Of a stretch of 64,000 bases of DNA, positions 51,882 through 59,597 are shown piece by piece (the stretch's first letter is position 1; the number at the start of each line of letters is the position of its first letter). The DNA is from JAEUNX01 sp034004685 (GTDB lineage Bacteria > Pseudomonadota > Gammaproteobacteria > Burkholderiales > Rhodocyclaceae): contig JAVEWG010000001.1 in assembly GCA_034004685.1 (NCBI GenBank), positions 124,001 to 188,000 of the forward strand, written 5' to 3'. Below the pieces are notes generated by a model, which did not search any database, was not told the DNA's origin, and saw only the letters and a program-made list of their open reading frames with translations. The position numbers and the translations under genes are program-made.

Positions 51882-52364
51882 CTAGGCTGAGTACGCCTCG
51901 ACCGAACGGCGCGGGTGGCGCTCATCCTTCAAAACCGCCGCCACACCCTGCTGCTCCTTGGCGCGCTGGCGCTCCACCAAACCAGCCAGAGTCACGGAAT
52001 CCAGGAAAGTGATCATGTGGCGGTTGAGGTCGGTCCACAAATCATGGGTCATGCACTCCCGGTCGTCCTGGCAATTACCCAGGCCTCCGCACTGGGTGGC
52101 ATCCAGGGGTTCATCCACCGCCACGATGATATCGGCCACGGTGACCAGGCTGGTGGTTCGGGCCAGGGTATAGCCGCCCCCGGGACCCCGCACGCTCGCC
52201 ACCAAACCATGGCGACGCAGCTTGCCGAAAAGCTGCTCCAGGTAAGAGAGGGAAATGTTCTGGCGCTCGGCGATGCCGGCCAGCGTGACGGGCCCCCCCC
52301 CTTCGCGCAGAGCCAGATCGATCATGGCGGTAACAGCAAAACGGCCTTTGGTGGTGAGTCGCAT
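51882..52364 (-). CDS. iscR: Rrf2-family Fe-S regulator IscR
   Basis: IscR carries a [2Fe-2S] cluster and represses the isc operon when clusters are abundant; apo-IscR controls other targets. It has 160 residues. The N-terminal winged helix (about 1-65) contains ISLSYLEQLFGKLRR. The cluster ligands are Cys92, Cys98 and Cys104, with His107, exactly as in E. coli. It is the first gene of the isc operon and has its own operator directly upstream. Confidence 0.96.
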   Translation of the reverse strand: MRLTTKGRFAVTAMIDLALREGGGPVTLAGIAERQNISLSYLEQLFGKLRRHGLVASVRGPGGGYTLARTTSLVTVADIIVAVDEPLDATQCGGLGNCQDDRECMTHDLWTDLNRHMITFLDSVTLAGLVERQRAKEQQGVAAVLKDERHPRRSVEAYSA

Positions 52365-52386
52365 GGCGTACCCCTGGTGGGATTGA

Positions 52387-52411
52387 ATACTTGAACACTG
52401 GAGTCAACTAT
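52387..52411 (-). promoter_or_regulatory. Type 1 IscR operator
   Basis: The 25-bp site reads ATAGTTGACT, five spacer bases, then GTTCAAGTAT. The left half matches the type 1 consensus ATASYYGACT fully and the right half matches 8 of 10. It covers the -10 box and the start region, the position expected for repression by holo-IscR. Confidence 0.8.
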
Positions 52412-52435
52412 ACCAATCCCGATTGTTTTGCTCAA
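52407..52435 (-). promoter_or_regulatory. Sigma-70 promoter of the isc operon
   Basis: On the minus strand TTGAGC (52435-52430) is followed after 17 bases by TATAGT (52412-52407). Transcription would start near 52400, about 36 bases before the iscR ATG. The -10 box overlaps the IscR site. Confidence 0.75.
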
Positions 52436-52459
52436 CTATTGCCCGCAATCGACTTTTGC

Positions 52460-53215
52460 TTAGTCCACCATCTTTCCCAAACTGGCGGGATCGAAGCCGT
52501 CGGTGGGCGCCGCCACTTCATCGAGCTGCAGGCCCGCTGTTTCCAGCCGGCGAACGATCTCCTGGAGACGCCTATCGGTCTCCACCGCGTGATCGAGCAA
52601 GCCGTGGATCGCCTTGGATATGGGGTCATCCATGTCCCGGGTGACCCCATAGGCTGAAAACCCCATCGCCTCGGCCTTCTGGGCCCGCGCCTCGTCCCGC
52701 TCCGGGTCCAGGACCCGGGCCGGATTGCCCACCGCCGTCGCGCCGGCAGGAACCGGCTTGACCACCACCGCATTGGAGCCGATCTTGGCCCCATCCCCCA
52801 CCGTGAAGCCCCCCAGCACCTTGGCGCCGGCCCCCACCACCACACCCTTGCCCAGGGTCGGATGGCGCTTGGTGCCCCGGTACAGGGAGGTCCCTCCCAG
52901 GGTGACACCCTGGTAGATGGTGCAATCATCCCCCACCTCGGCGGTCTCGCCGATCACCACCCCCATGCCGTGATCGATGAACACCCGCCGGCCCACCACC
53001 GCGCCGGGATGGATCTCGATCCCCGTCAGCATCCTGGCCAGATGGCTCACGAACCGGCCAACCCAGAAGAAGCCGCGCCGCCAGGCCCCATGGGCAAAGC
53101 GGTGGAAGGCCAGGGCATGAACCCCGGGATAACAGGTCAGCACCTCCAACGCCGAGCGGGCGGCGGGGTCGCGCTCCCGCACGCTGGCCACATCTTCGCG
53201 TAGGCGGCTGAACAT
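52460..53215 (-). CDS. cysE: Serine O-acetyltransferase CysE
   Basis: CysE makes O-acetylserine from serine and acetyl-CoA, the limiting step of cysteine synthesis. It has 251 residues. A short helical N-terminal domain precedes the hexapeptide beta-helix. The catalytic pair lies in FIDHGMGVVIGET (Asp81-His82), followed by IYQGVTLGGT and the TVGNPARVL loop. The C-terminal tail, which in some family members binds the cysteine synthase or cysteine, is long here. Next to the isc operon on the same strand, it couples cysteine supply to the desulfurases. Confidence 0.94.
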   Translation of the reverse strand: MFSRLREDVASVRERDPAARSALEVLTCYPGVHALAFHRFAHGAWRRGFFWVGRFVSHLARMLTGIEIHPGAVVGRRVFIDHGMGVVIGETAEVGDDCTIYQGVTLGGTSLYRGTKRHPTLGKGVVVGAGAKVLGGFTVGDGAKIGSNAVVVKPVPAGATAVGNPARVLDPERDEARAQKAEAMGFSAYGVTRDMDDPISKAIHGLLDHAVETDRRLQEIVRRLETAGLQLDEVAAPTDGFDPASLGKMVD

Positions 53216-53256
53216 CAGGGAACTCCTCTCGGATAGGCCGGTAATTTCCGACTATT

Positions 53257-53982
53257 TTAATCGGTTTTCTGTTCCACGGCGGCCAGGAAGCCACGCAAGA
53301 TATTGATCTCGTCCCGTTCCAGGCGAACCCGCCCGAACAAGCGCCGCAAACGGGGCACCAGCCGCCGCGAGGTGACGGGATTGAAGAACTCCACCCGGCG
53401 CATGACCCGCTCCAGATGGCCGTGAAACCCTTCCACCTCATCGAAGGTGGCGGGTTCGCCCACGGCTGTCTCGGGCAGGCTGACCCCGCAGGCCATGCGC
53501 AACTCGTAGCACAGCAGTTGCACCGCCGCCCCAAGATTGAGGGAGCTGAAGCCGGGGTTGGTGGGAATGGTCACCGGGCGCTGGCAATAGGCCAGTTCTT
53601 CATTGGAAAGCCCGCTCATCTCGGTGCCGAAGACCACTGCCACCTCGCCGTGGCGGGTGAAGTCCACCACTTCCAGAGCAGCCTCCCGGGCGGGAGCCAC
53701 GGGTAGGGAGAGTTCCCGCCGCCGGGCGGTCAGGGCGGCCTGGAAGACGGTGCCCTCCAGGGCCTCCCCCAGGGTGGCGACGACCCGTGCGGCCGCCAGG
53801 ATGTCCCCCGCCCCCGATGCCCGGGCATCGGCCACCGGATCGGGGAAGGCGGTGGGATTGACCAGCACCAGCCGACTCAGGCCCATGGTTTTCATAGCCC
53901 GGGCGGCTGCCCCGATATTGCCCGGATGGGTGGGATGGGAAAGGACGATACGGATTCGGTCGAGCGCGGCGACGCCGTTCAT
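53257..53982 (-). CDS. trmJ: tRNA (cytidine/uridine-32 2'-O)-methyltransferase TrmJ
   Basis: TrmJ is a SPOUT methyltransferase that modifies ribose at position 32 of several tRNAs. It has 241 residues (E. coli 246) from ATG 53982. SPOUT motif 1 lies at about 16-30 (HPTHPGNIGAAARAM), motif 2 FGTEMSGLSNEEL follows near 118 and motif 3 IPTNPGFSSLNLG near 140. A helical C-terminal extension is present. trmJ, cysE and iscR in series are common in proteobacteria. It diverges from suhB across 84 AT-rich bases in which I could not place confident promoters. Confidence 0.93.
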   Translation of the reverse strand: MNGVAALDRIRIVLSHPTHPGNIGAAARAMKTMGLSRLVLVNPTAFPDPVADARASGAGDILAAARVVATLGEALEGTVFQAALTARRRELSLPVAPAREAALEVVDFTRHGEVAVVFGTEMSGLSNEELAYCQRPVTIPTNPGFSSLNLGAAVQLLCYELRMACGVSLPETAVGEPATFDEVEGFHGHLERVMRRVEFFNPVTSRRLVPRLRRLFGRVRLERDEINILRGFLAAVEQKTD

Positions 53983-54066
53983 ATTAAAATTCTTCGTTTT
54001 TCGTATTTTGCAGGCTGGACTCCAGCGAGCCCTTCGGCCCGCGCACCTGCCCGAGACCTCGACCCC

Positions 54067-54870
54067 ATGCATCCGACCCTGACCATCGCCATCAAGGCTG
54101 CCCGCCGTGCCGGCACCATCATCAACCGCGCCTCCACGGAACTGGATCTGCTGAAAGTCCATTCCAAATCGCCGAATGACTTCGTGACCGAGGTGGATCG
54201 GGCGGCTGAGGCGGCGATCATCGAGGTACTCAAGGAAGCATTCCCCGAGCACGGCATTTTAGCAGAAGAGTCCGGCGAGACCGGGGGCGACGACTGCGAA
54301 TACCAGTGGATCATCGACCCCCTGGACGGCACCACCAACTTCATCCACGGCTTTCCCCAGTACGCCATCTCCATCGCCCAGGCGCGCCGGGGCGTAGTGG
54401 AGCAGGCGGTGATCTACGATCCGAACCGCAACGAGTTGTTCACAGCCTCCAAGGGGCGCGGCGCCTTCCTCAACGATCGCCGGATCCGGGTCTCCAAGCG
54501 CGTCAAGCTCATGGAATCCCTGATTGGCACGGGCTTCCCGTTCCGCCAGGTGGACAACGTGGATGCCTATATGGCCATGTTCCGGGAACTCACCCAGAAG
54601 ACCGCCGGCATCCGCCGCCCCGGGGCGGCCTCCCTGGATCTGGCCTACGTGGCCTGTGGCCGTCTCGACGGCTTCTGGGAAATGGGCCTATCCCCCTGGG
54701 ACATGGCTGCCGGGGTGCTGATGATCAGCGAAGCGGGCGGCCTGGTGAGCGACCTGGCCGGGGAATCGGACTACCTCGCCAGCGGCAACGTGGTGGCCGG
54801 CACCCCCAAGGTGTTTGGCCAGTTGCTGCCCATCATCCAGGCCCATCGCCCGTCCAGCATGCCCAACTGA
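54067..54870 (+). CDS. suhB: Inositol monophosphatase family protein SuhB
   Basis: SuhB is a magnesium-dependent phosphatase of the IMPase family that in E. coli also acts in rRNA antitermination and maturation. It has 267 residues, identical to E. coli SuhB. Metal ligands are Glu67 (AEES), Asp84 and Asp87 (IDPLDGT) and a C-terminal Asp in SPWDMAAG. The ATG at 54067 is preferred to longer in-frame options because the family N-terminus MHPTLTIAIKAA begins there. Confidence 0.94.
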   Translation: MHPTLTIAIKAARRAGTIINRASTELDLLKVHSKSPNDFVTEVDRAAEAAIIEVLKEAFPEHGILAEESGETGGDDCEYQWIIDPLDGTTNFIHGFPQYAISIAQARRGVVEQAVIYDPNRNELFTASKGRGAFLNDRRIRVSKRVKLMESLIGTGFPFRQVDNVDAYMAMFRELTQKTAGIRRPGAASLDLAYVACGRLDGFWEMGLSPWDMAAGVLMISEAGGLVSDLAGESDYLASGNVVAGTPKVFGQLLPIIQAHRPSSMPN

Positions 54871-54884
54871 TTGCCAGGAACCGC

Positions 54885-54904
54885 GAGGCGCCGGGGCCCG
54901 CCTC
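54885..54904. terminator. Possible weak terminator between suhB and the GGDEF-EAL gene
   Basis: GAGGCG at 54885-54890 pairs with CGCCTC at 54899-54904 around a GC-rich loop and is followed by only two T. It lies in the 35-base convergent gap. It is a plausible but weak stop. Confidence 0.3.
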
Positions 54905-54905
54905 T

Positions 54906-57077
54906 TCAGGCCCCCACCGCCCGGGGGCTGTCGGCCGGACGGCCGCCCAGGTTGCGTTTGAGCCAGGCCGCCGCGTCCCCGGCGGGCATGGGTACTGCGA
55001 ACAGATAACCCTGGAACTCCTCGCAACCCAGGGCCGCCAGCTCGGTGAGCTGACTGGACCGCTCGATCCCCTCGGCGACGATTTCCAGCCCCAGGCTGTG
55101 CCCCATGGAAATGATGGCCCGCACCAAAGCCCGGGCATCGTCGCTCTGGTCGCACTCCAGCACGAAGGAACGGTCCACCTTCAGCACATCGAAGGGAAAC
55201 TTGCGCAGGTAAGACAGGGACGAGTAACCCGTGCCGAAGTCGTCCAGGGCGATGCGTACCCCCAGGGCCCGCAGCTCCTTGAGTTGCCGGGCAGCCTGCT
55301 CCACGTTGCCCGCCAGCACGCTCTCCGTCACCTCCACTTCCAGGCGCGATGATGGCAGGCCCCAGCGGGCCAGAACCCGGCTCACCAGGCCAGGCAGGCG
55401 CCCATCGATAAAGAGACGGGAGGAAACATTCACCGCCACCGAGGGGGCGTCCGGGGTCGTCCCCCACTGCAGCGCGTCCCGGCAAGCGCTATCCAGGACA
55501 AATTCGGTGATCCGGGCGATCAGGCCGGTTTCTTCCGCCAAAGGGATGAAGCGATCCGGTCCGATCGTCCCCAACTGGGGATGGGTCCACCGCAACAGGG
55601 CCTCGCACCCCCGGGCCAGGCCGGAAGAATCCACCCGGGGCTGGTAATGGAGGCGCATCTCGCCACCGGCCAGGGCCCCCCGCAGGGCCGACTCCAGGGT
55701 AAAACGCTCATTCACCGCCCGATTGAAGGCCTTGGTATAGAACTCAAAGCGGCCCTTGCCCGCCGCCTTGGCGTGGTACATGGCGGCATCGGCATGGCTC
55801 AACAGGGCCTCCAGATCCTCACCGTCATCCGGATAGACGCTGACCCCGATGCTAGCCCCCACGTGGAGCACATGGTCCCCCACGTGCGCCGGCTCCACCA
55901 GCACCTCCTGGACCCGCTCCAGCACCCGCGCCACATCTTCCAGACCAGACTGCCCCGCCAGGATCAGCACGAATTCGTCGCCCCCATAACGGGCCACCGT
56001 ATCCACTTCCCGCAGGGCGGTGAGCAGACGCCCGGCGATGCTCACCAGCAGCATGTCCCCGGTGGCATGGCCCAGGCTATCGTTGATGATCTTGAAGTTG
56101 TCCAGATCCACGAAGGCCACGCCGATCTTGCCTTCGCTGCGGGCCGCCAGATGGATGGCCTGCTGGAGCCGGTCCTGGAGCAGGTTGCGGTTGGGCAACC
56201 CGGTCAGGGGGTCGTGGCCGGCCTGGAACTCCAGCTGCTGTTCATAGCGGTGGCGCTCGGTCACATCCACCACGGTGCCTTCGTAGTACTGGAAATCGCC
56301 CTGGGTGTCATAAACGGCGTGGGCATTCTCCGACACCCAGACCCGGCTGCCGTCGCGCCGAAAGACCTCCGACTCGAAATCCCGCACCCGCCCGGATTCC
56401 TGGATGCGGCGCTGGAATTCCACCCGCCGGGCTGGATCAACGTACAAATGGTGGGCAATGTCCGAAAGCTCCTGCACCAAAGCACCTGCGGTGGCGTAGC
56501 CGTACAGGTCAGCCAGGGCCTGGTTGGCGGCCAGGTAGCGTCCCTCTGCAGTGGTCTGGAACATCCCCACGTCGGAATGCTCGAAGATGCTGCGGTAGCG
56601 CAGTTCGGTTTCGGCCAGCTGGATCTGGGCCAGAACCCGTTCGGTGATGTCCTCGATGAAGCCTTCGATCACTTTGCTGCCGGACTCATCCGCCACCGCC
56701 TGGCCCCGCTCCAATACCCATTTCTCGTTGCCATCCCGGCAGCGGATGCGATATTCCACCTTGTAGCGCCGATCAAAACCCAGGGCGGCGGCAACGGTGC
56801 CCCGGACCAGATCCCGGTCCTCGGGATGGGTGATGTCCTCGAAGGACACCACCCGGTTGGCCACCAGATCCTCGGGTTCATAGCCGGTCAGGGACTTGCA
56901 GCCGGGGCTGACGAAATGCATGGTCCAGGCGGCATCGATGGCGCAGCGAAAGGCCATGCCCTCCAGGTTGCCCACCAGCACATCCAGCACTCGGGAGCTG
57001 TCATAGCCACTCCCGGCCAGGGAACGACGGCGGAAAGAGCTGCGCAGACGGGGCAATAATCTCATCGGAATCGTCAC
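54906..57077 (-). CDS. PAS-PAS-GGDEF-EAL cyclic-di-GMP enzyme
   Basis: This 723-residue signalling protein has two PAS domains (about 35-145 and 160-275) with PAC-like ends (EDITER, VDVTER), then GGDEF (about 285-445) and EAL (about 460-710). The cyclase motif GGDEF at 365-369 is intact and the inhibitory RxxD site is at 356-359, five residues before it. The phosphodiesterase residues are also intact: EALLRW at 492-497, VNVS, EVTES, DDFGTG at 612-617, K633/D635, E669 and Q689. It could therefore make or degrade c-di-GMP. No membrane segment is seen. The GTG start overlaps the upstream stop (GTGA); an ATG four codons in is an alternative. Confidence 0.92.
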   Translation of the reverse strand: MTIPMRLLPRLRSSFRRRSLAGSGYDSSRVLDVLVGNLEGMAFRCAIDAAWTMHFVSPGCKSLTGYEPEDLVANRVVSFEDITHPEDRDLVRGTVAAALGFDRRYKVEYRIRCRDGNEKWVLERGQAVADESGSKVIEGFIEDITERVLAQIQLAETELRYRSIFEHSDVGMFQTTAEGRYLAANQALADLYGYATAGALVQELSDIAHHLYVDPARRVEFQRRIQESGRVRDFESEVFRRDGSRVWVSENAHAVYDTQGDFQYYEGTVVDVTERHRYEQQLEFQAGHDPLTGLPNRNLLQDRLQQAIHLAARSEGKIGVAFVDLDNFKIINDSLGHATGDMLLVSIAGRLLTALREVDTVARYGGDEFVLILAGQSGLEDVARVLERVQEVLVEPAHVGDHVLHVGASIGVSVYPDDGEDLEALLSHADAAMYHAKAAGKGRFEFYTKAFNRAVNERFTLESALRGALAGGEMRLHYQPRVDSSGLARGCEALLRWTHPQLGTIGPDRFIPLAEETGLIARITEFVLDSACRDALQWGTTPDAPSVAVNVSSRLFIDGRLPGLVSRVLARWGLPSSRLEVEVTESVLAGNVEQAARQLKELRALGVRIALDDFGTGYSSLSYLRKFPFDVLKVDRSFVLECDQSDDARALVRAIISMGHSLGLEIVAEGIERSSQLTELAALGCEEFQGYLFAVPMPAGDAAAWLKRNLGGRPADSPRAVGA

Positions 57078-58000
57078 GCCGGGCCGGTCGCCAGGCGCCG
57101 GTGGGAAGGGGCTGGGGGAACCGCCAGGCAGCGTTCCAGCTCCTGGGCGCAGGCGTCCACCCAGGCGAAGACGCCATCGATGGCCGCCGTGGCAATCCGA
57201 AAGAAATCGTCAGAACTCACCGTCACCCCCGCGCTCATCAACATCTGGCTGCGCACCACCTGGGCCATTTCAGCCACCGCCCGGCGGGCCCCTTCCGCCG
57301 CGGGATGGCCCAGACCCAGGCTGCCACCGCGCTCCAGCGCCTGGGTCAGCAGGGCTTCAGCTCGGGCAATCAGGAACATCAGGCGCACCCGGGCCACCGG
57401 AGAGCAGCCCTTGCGGGCCGCCACGCTGCTGCCGATGGCCCGCGCCTGCCCAAGGTATTCTGACAGGGCGGGCAGGCGATGGGCAAAGTTGCGCACCAGC
57501 CCCTGGGGAAGATCCGTGTCCTGGGCCAATTCGATCCGTGCCTCCCCCAGGGCGGACAACCACTCCAACAGCTCACCCACCAGCATGCTGTGCTGGGCGA
57601 TGCTCTGCTCCACGCTCGCCTGGGGCAGCCCTTCCACCACCTCGCGCCAACGGAAGCGAAACAGCTTGAAACCCTGGGTCGTCACGCAAGGCCGGGCATG
57701 GCCTTCTTCCTGAGCGACTGCCTGCACCAGGCGGGGCAGCAGCTGATCCACTTCCCGCCGCCGCTCGGCCATCCGGCCCAGAAAAGCCCCGTCCCCGGCC
57801 AGCCAGCCGGACGCCAGGCCCCGGTGCTGCTGGATCAGCTTGAGCAAACCCAGCAGCAGCCGGCAGGTTTTCAAGGCTTCACCCCTTTCCTGCTGGCTGG
57901 CACCGGCCTTCCCACGCCAGCGCCACCATCCCAGAGCCCCTGCAAAGGAAGCCAGCACCCCAAGCAGGATCGTCAATTCCATGCTTTTGCTCATGTTCAT
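57074..58000 (-). CDS. Membrane-anchored NIT-like sensor protein
   Basis: This 308-residue protein has one N-terminal transmembrane helix (about 8-25), then an all-helical region resembling nitrate/nitrite-sensing (NIT, PF08376-like) domains. It has an LL-LLKLIQQHRGLASG opening at about 52-67, matching the usual Q-x-x-RG-S helix start, and two four-helix bundles with a central FRFRW segment. No output domain is present. The ATG at 58000 is used because the frame upstream overlaps the transducer gene and is low-complexity. It lies 2 bases after the methyl-accepting protein and overlaps the GGDEF-EAL gene. The ligand is not established. Confidence 0.6.
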   Translation of the reverse strand: MNMSKSMELTILLGVLASFAGALGWWRWRGKAGASQQERGEALKTCRLLLGLLKLIQQHRGLASGWLAGDGAFLGRMAERRREVDQLLPRLVQAVAQEEGHARPCVTTQGFKLFRFRWREVVEGLPQASVEQSIAQHSMLVGELLEWLSALGEARIELAQDTDLPQGLVRNFAHRLPALSEYLGQARAIGSSVAARKGCSPVARVRLMFLIARAEALLTQALERGGSLGLGHPAAEGARRAVAEMAQVVRSQMLMSAGVTVSSDDFFRIATAAIDGVFAWVDACAQELERCLAVPPAPSHRRLATGPA

Positions 58001-58002
58001 CC

Positions 58003-59202
58003 TCACTCGAAGCGATAGGGCCGCAACAGGCCGCCCAGTTGCCCGGCAAGCTGGTCCAGGTACGCGGAGAGTTCCTTGTTGTCCCGGGCCAGGGCCTCGT
58101 TCCGATCGGCCAGTTCGGCCACCTGTTCGATGTCGGCGGCGATCTGCTCGCTGGCCACGCTCTGCGCCTGGCAACCTTCGGCGATCTCCCGCACCAGATC
58201 CAGGGTGCGGCGGGTCTGGGCGCCCACCTCCCGCAGGCTGCCGGTCGCTGCACTGGCATCGGCCAGGCTGGCCCGGGCGCGCTCTCGGCTGGCATTCATC
58301 AGCCCCCCCATGGCGGCCACGTCTTCCTGTATCCGCCCGATCTTGCCCTCGATCTCCCGAGTGGCACCGGCGGTGCGTTCCGCCAATTTGCGCACCTCGT
58401 CGGCTACCACCGCGAAACCCCGCCCGGTCTCCCCGGCCCGAGCCGCCTCGATGGCCGCATTGAGGGCCAGCAGATTGGTTTGGGCAGCGATTTCGGCGAT
58501 CAGTCCAGAAATCGCCCCGATCTCCCCTGAATGCACACCCAGGCTGGCGGCGCGGTGGGCCGCATCATCCACGGCCCCAGCCAGGGCCCCCAGGGCCCCC
58601 GCCAGCCCATCCACCCTGGCAACCCCAGCGCCGGCCTGGCGATCAGTCTCCGCCGCCACATCCACCACCGAAGCGGCGTGGTCGCTTGCATGGCGCAGGC
58701 TGACCGCCAACTCCTCCAGGGTTGCCGCCGATGAGGCAGTGACGTCCCGCTGGACCCTCACCCCCTGGTCGCTGCCGCTGGCGTTGGCCTTGGACTCCCC
58801 GGCCACGCTGGCGAGCTCCTGGGCCATTCGCACGAAGTCGGCCATCAGGCGCGCCTGGGCCCGGGCCATGGCGTTGAACTCCTCCGCCAGGGGCGCGAGT
58901 TGAGCCCGGGAACCGCTGCGCAGGCGGACCGTTAGATCCCCCTGACCCAAGCGCCCGGCGAACTGCTGCAACTCGCCGGCCCAAGCGGCCCAGTAGCGGC
59001 TCAGCCAGGCCACCGCCAGCAGCCCGCTGGCCGCGATGATGAATCCGGCCCAGCCCATGGCCGCATCCGGAAGGCGGGAAAGCAGCAGCCCGCCCATCAG
59101 GCCCGCCAGCCAAAGGGCGCCCAGATGGGGCAAAAACAGGATCTTCGGGCGCCAGGACGGACAGGCCGTCCCGGAACCCGGGGTCGCGCTAGCGTTGGAC
59201 AT
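58003..59202 (-). CDS. Methyl-accepting chemotaxis protein without a periplasmic sensor
   Basis: This 399-residue transducer has two adjacent transmembrane helices (about 22-42 and 49-68) separated by only a short turn. A HAMP-like segment follows (about 70-122), then a cytoplasmic signalling coiled coil with the conserved hairpin tip at 234-277 (EIAAQTNLLALNAAIEAARAG), which docks CheA/CheW. No C-terminal CheR-binding pentapeptide is seen (it ends PYRFE). Because it has no ligand-binding loop, it must sense through the membrane or cytoplasm, or through a partner such as the NIT-like protein encoded 2 bases downstream. Confidence 0.92.
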   Translation of the reverse strand: MSNASATPGSGTACPSWRPKILFLPHLGALWLAGLMGGLLLSRLPDAAMGWAGFIIAASGLLAVAWLSRYWAAWAGELQQFAGRLGQGDLTVRLRSGSRAQLAPLAEEFNAMARAQARLMADFVRMAQELASVAGESKANASGSDQGVRVQRDVTASSAATLEELAVSLRHASDHAASVVDVAAETDRQAGAGVARVDGLAGALGALAGAVDDAAHRAASLGVHSGEIGAISGLIAEIAAQTNLLALNAAIEAARAGETGRGFAVVADEVRKLAERTAGATREIEGKIGRIQEDVAAMGGLMNASRERARASLADASAATGSLREVGAQTRRTLDLVREIAEGCQAQSVASEQIAADIEQVAELADRNEALARDNKELSAYLDQLAGQLGGLLRPYRFE

Positions 59203-59597
59203 TATTTTCTCTGTGCAGGGGTTGGTAGGGGGGTCTCTGCAATTACCGTTCCAGGCAATCGGGACCCGATCGGCTTACTTTTAGCTGGAGACTGGCCAGG
59301 GCGCCGCGGGGTCTTGCCCGCCGATCCACGGGCACCGGGAAGCACCAGACTGGTGCGCGCCGACAGAGGATTCCGGAAGGGGTAGGGCCTACTTTGGGGC
59401 ATCCCATGGCCACCTGGCACCAGGCACCACCGCCCCGGGACCCCCGCCGGATCGCCCCGCCCCAGGGCACGGCCCCGGGGACCAGCGCCAGGCCATTGAT
59501 CCCCCTCTCCGCTTGTCTTGTCATGCAATAATCGCGGCGGGTTTGTTTGCCACTGGGTTGGCCGGAGAGGCCACGACAGAGCGGAGCGTTCGTGAAG
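59203..59597. other. 395-base divergent intergenic region
   Basis: This lies between the leftward chemotaxis operon and the rightward TonB receptor. It is very GC-rich, especially 59401-59500. It contains the weak sigma-28-like site, a short palindrome CCTGGCACCAGG near 59420, and an AT-richer patch TGTCATGCAATAATCG just before the receptor gene where a -10 could lie. I see no convincing small gene and no complete riboswitch. Confidence 0.6.
59256..59282 (-). promoter_or_regulatory. Possible sigma-28 (FliA) promoter of the chemotaxis operon
   Basis: On the minus strand AAAAGTAA (59282-59275) is followed after 11 bases by CCCGATTG (59263-59256). Compared with TAAAGTTT-N11-GCCGATAA, each half matches 5 of 8 bases. 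The spacing is right and the position, about 55-80 bases before the transducer ATG, is sensible. The match is modest. Confidence 0.25.

Noticed and set aside
59283..59297. A string AGCTGGAGACTGGCC resembling the 3' box of cobalamin riboswitches upstream of the TonB receptor
   Set aside because: It is imperfect, and none of the other conserved cobalamin riboswitch segments precede it in the available 80 bases before the divergent gene.
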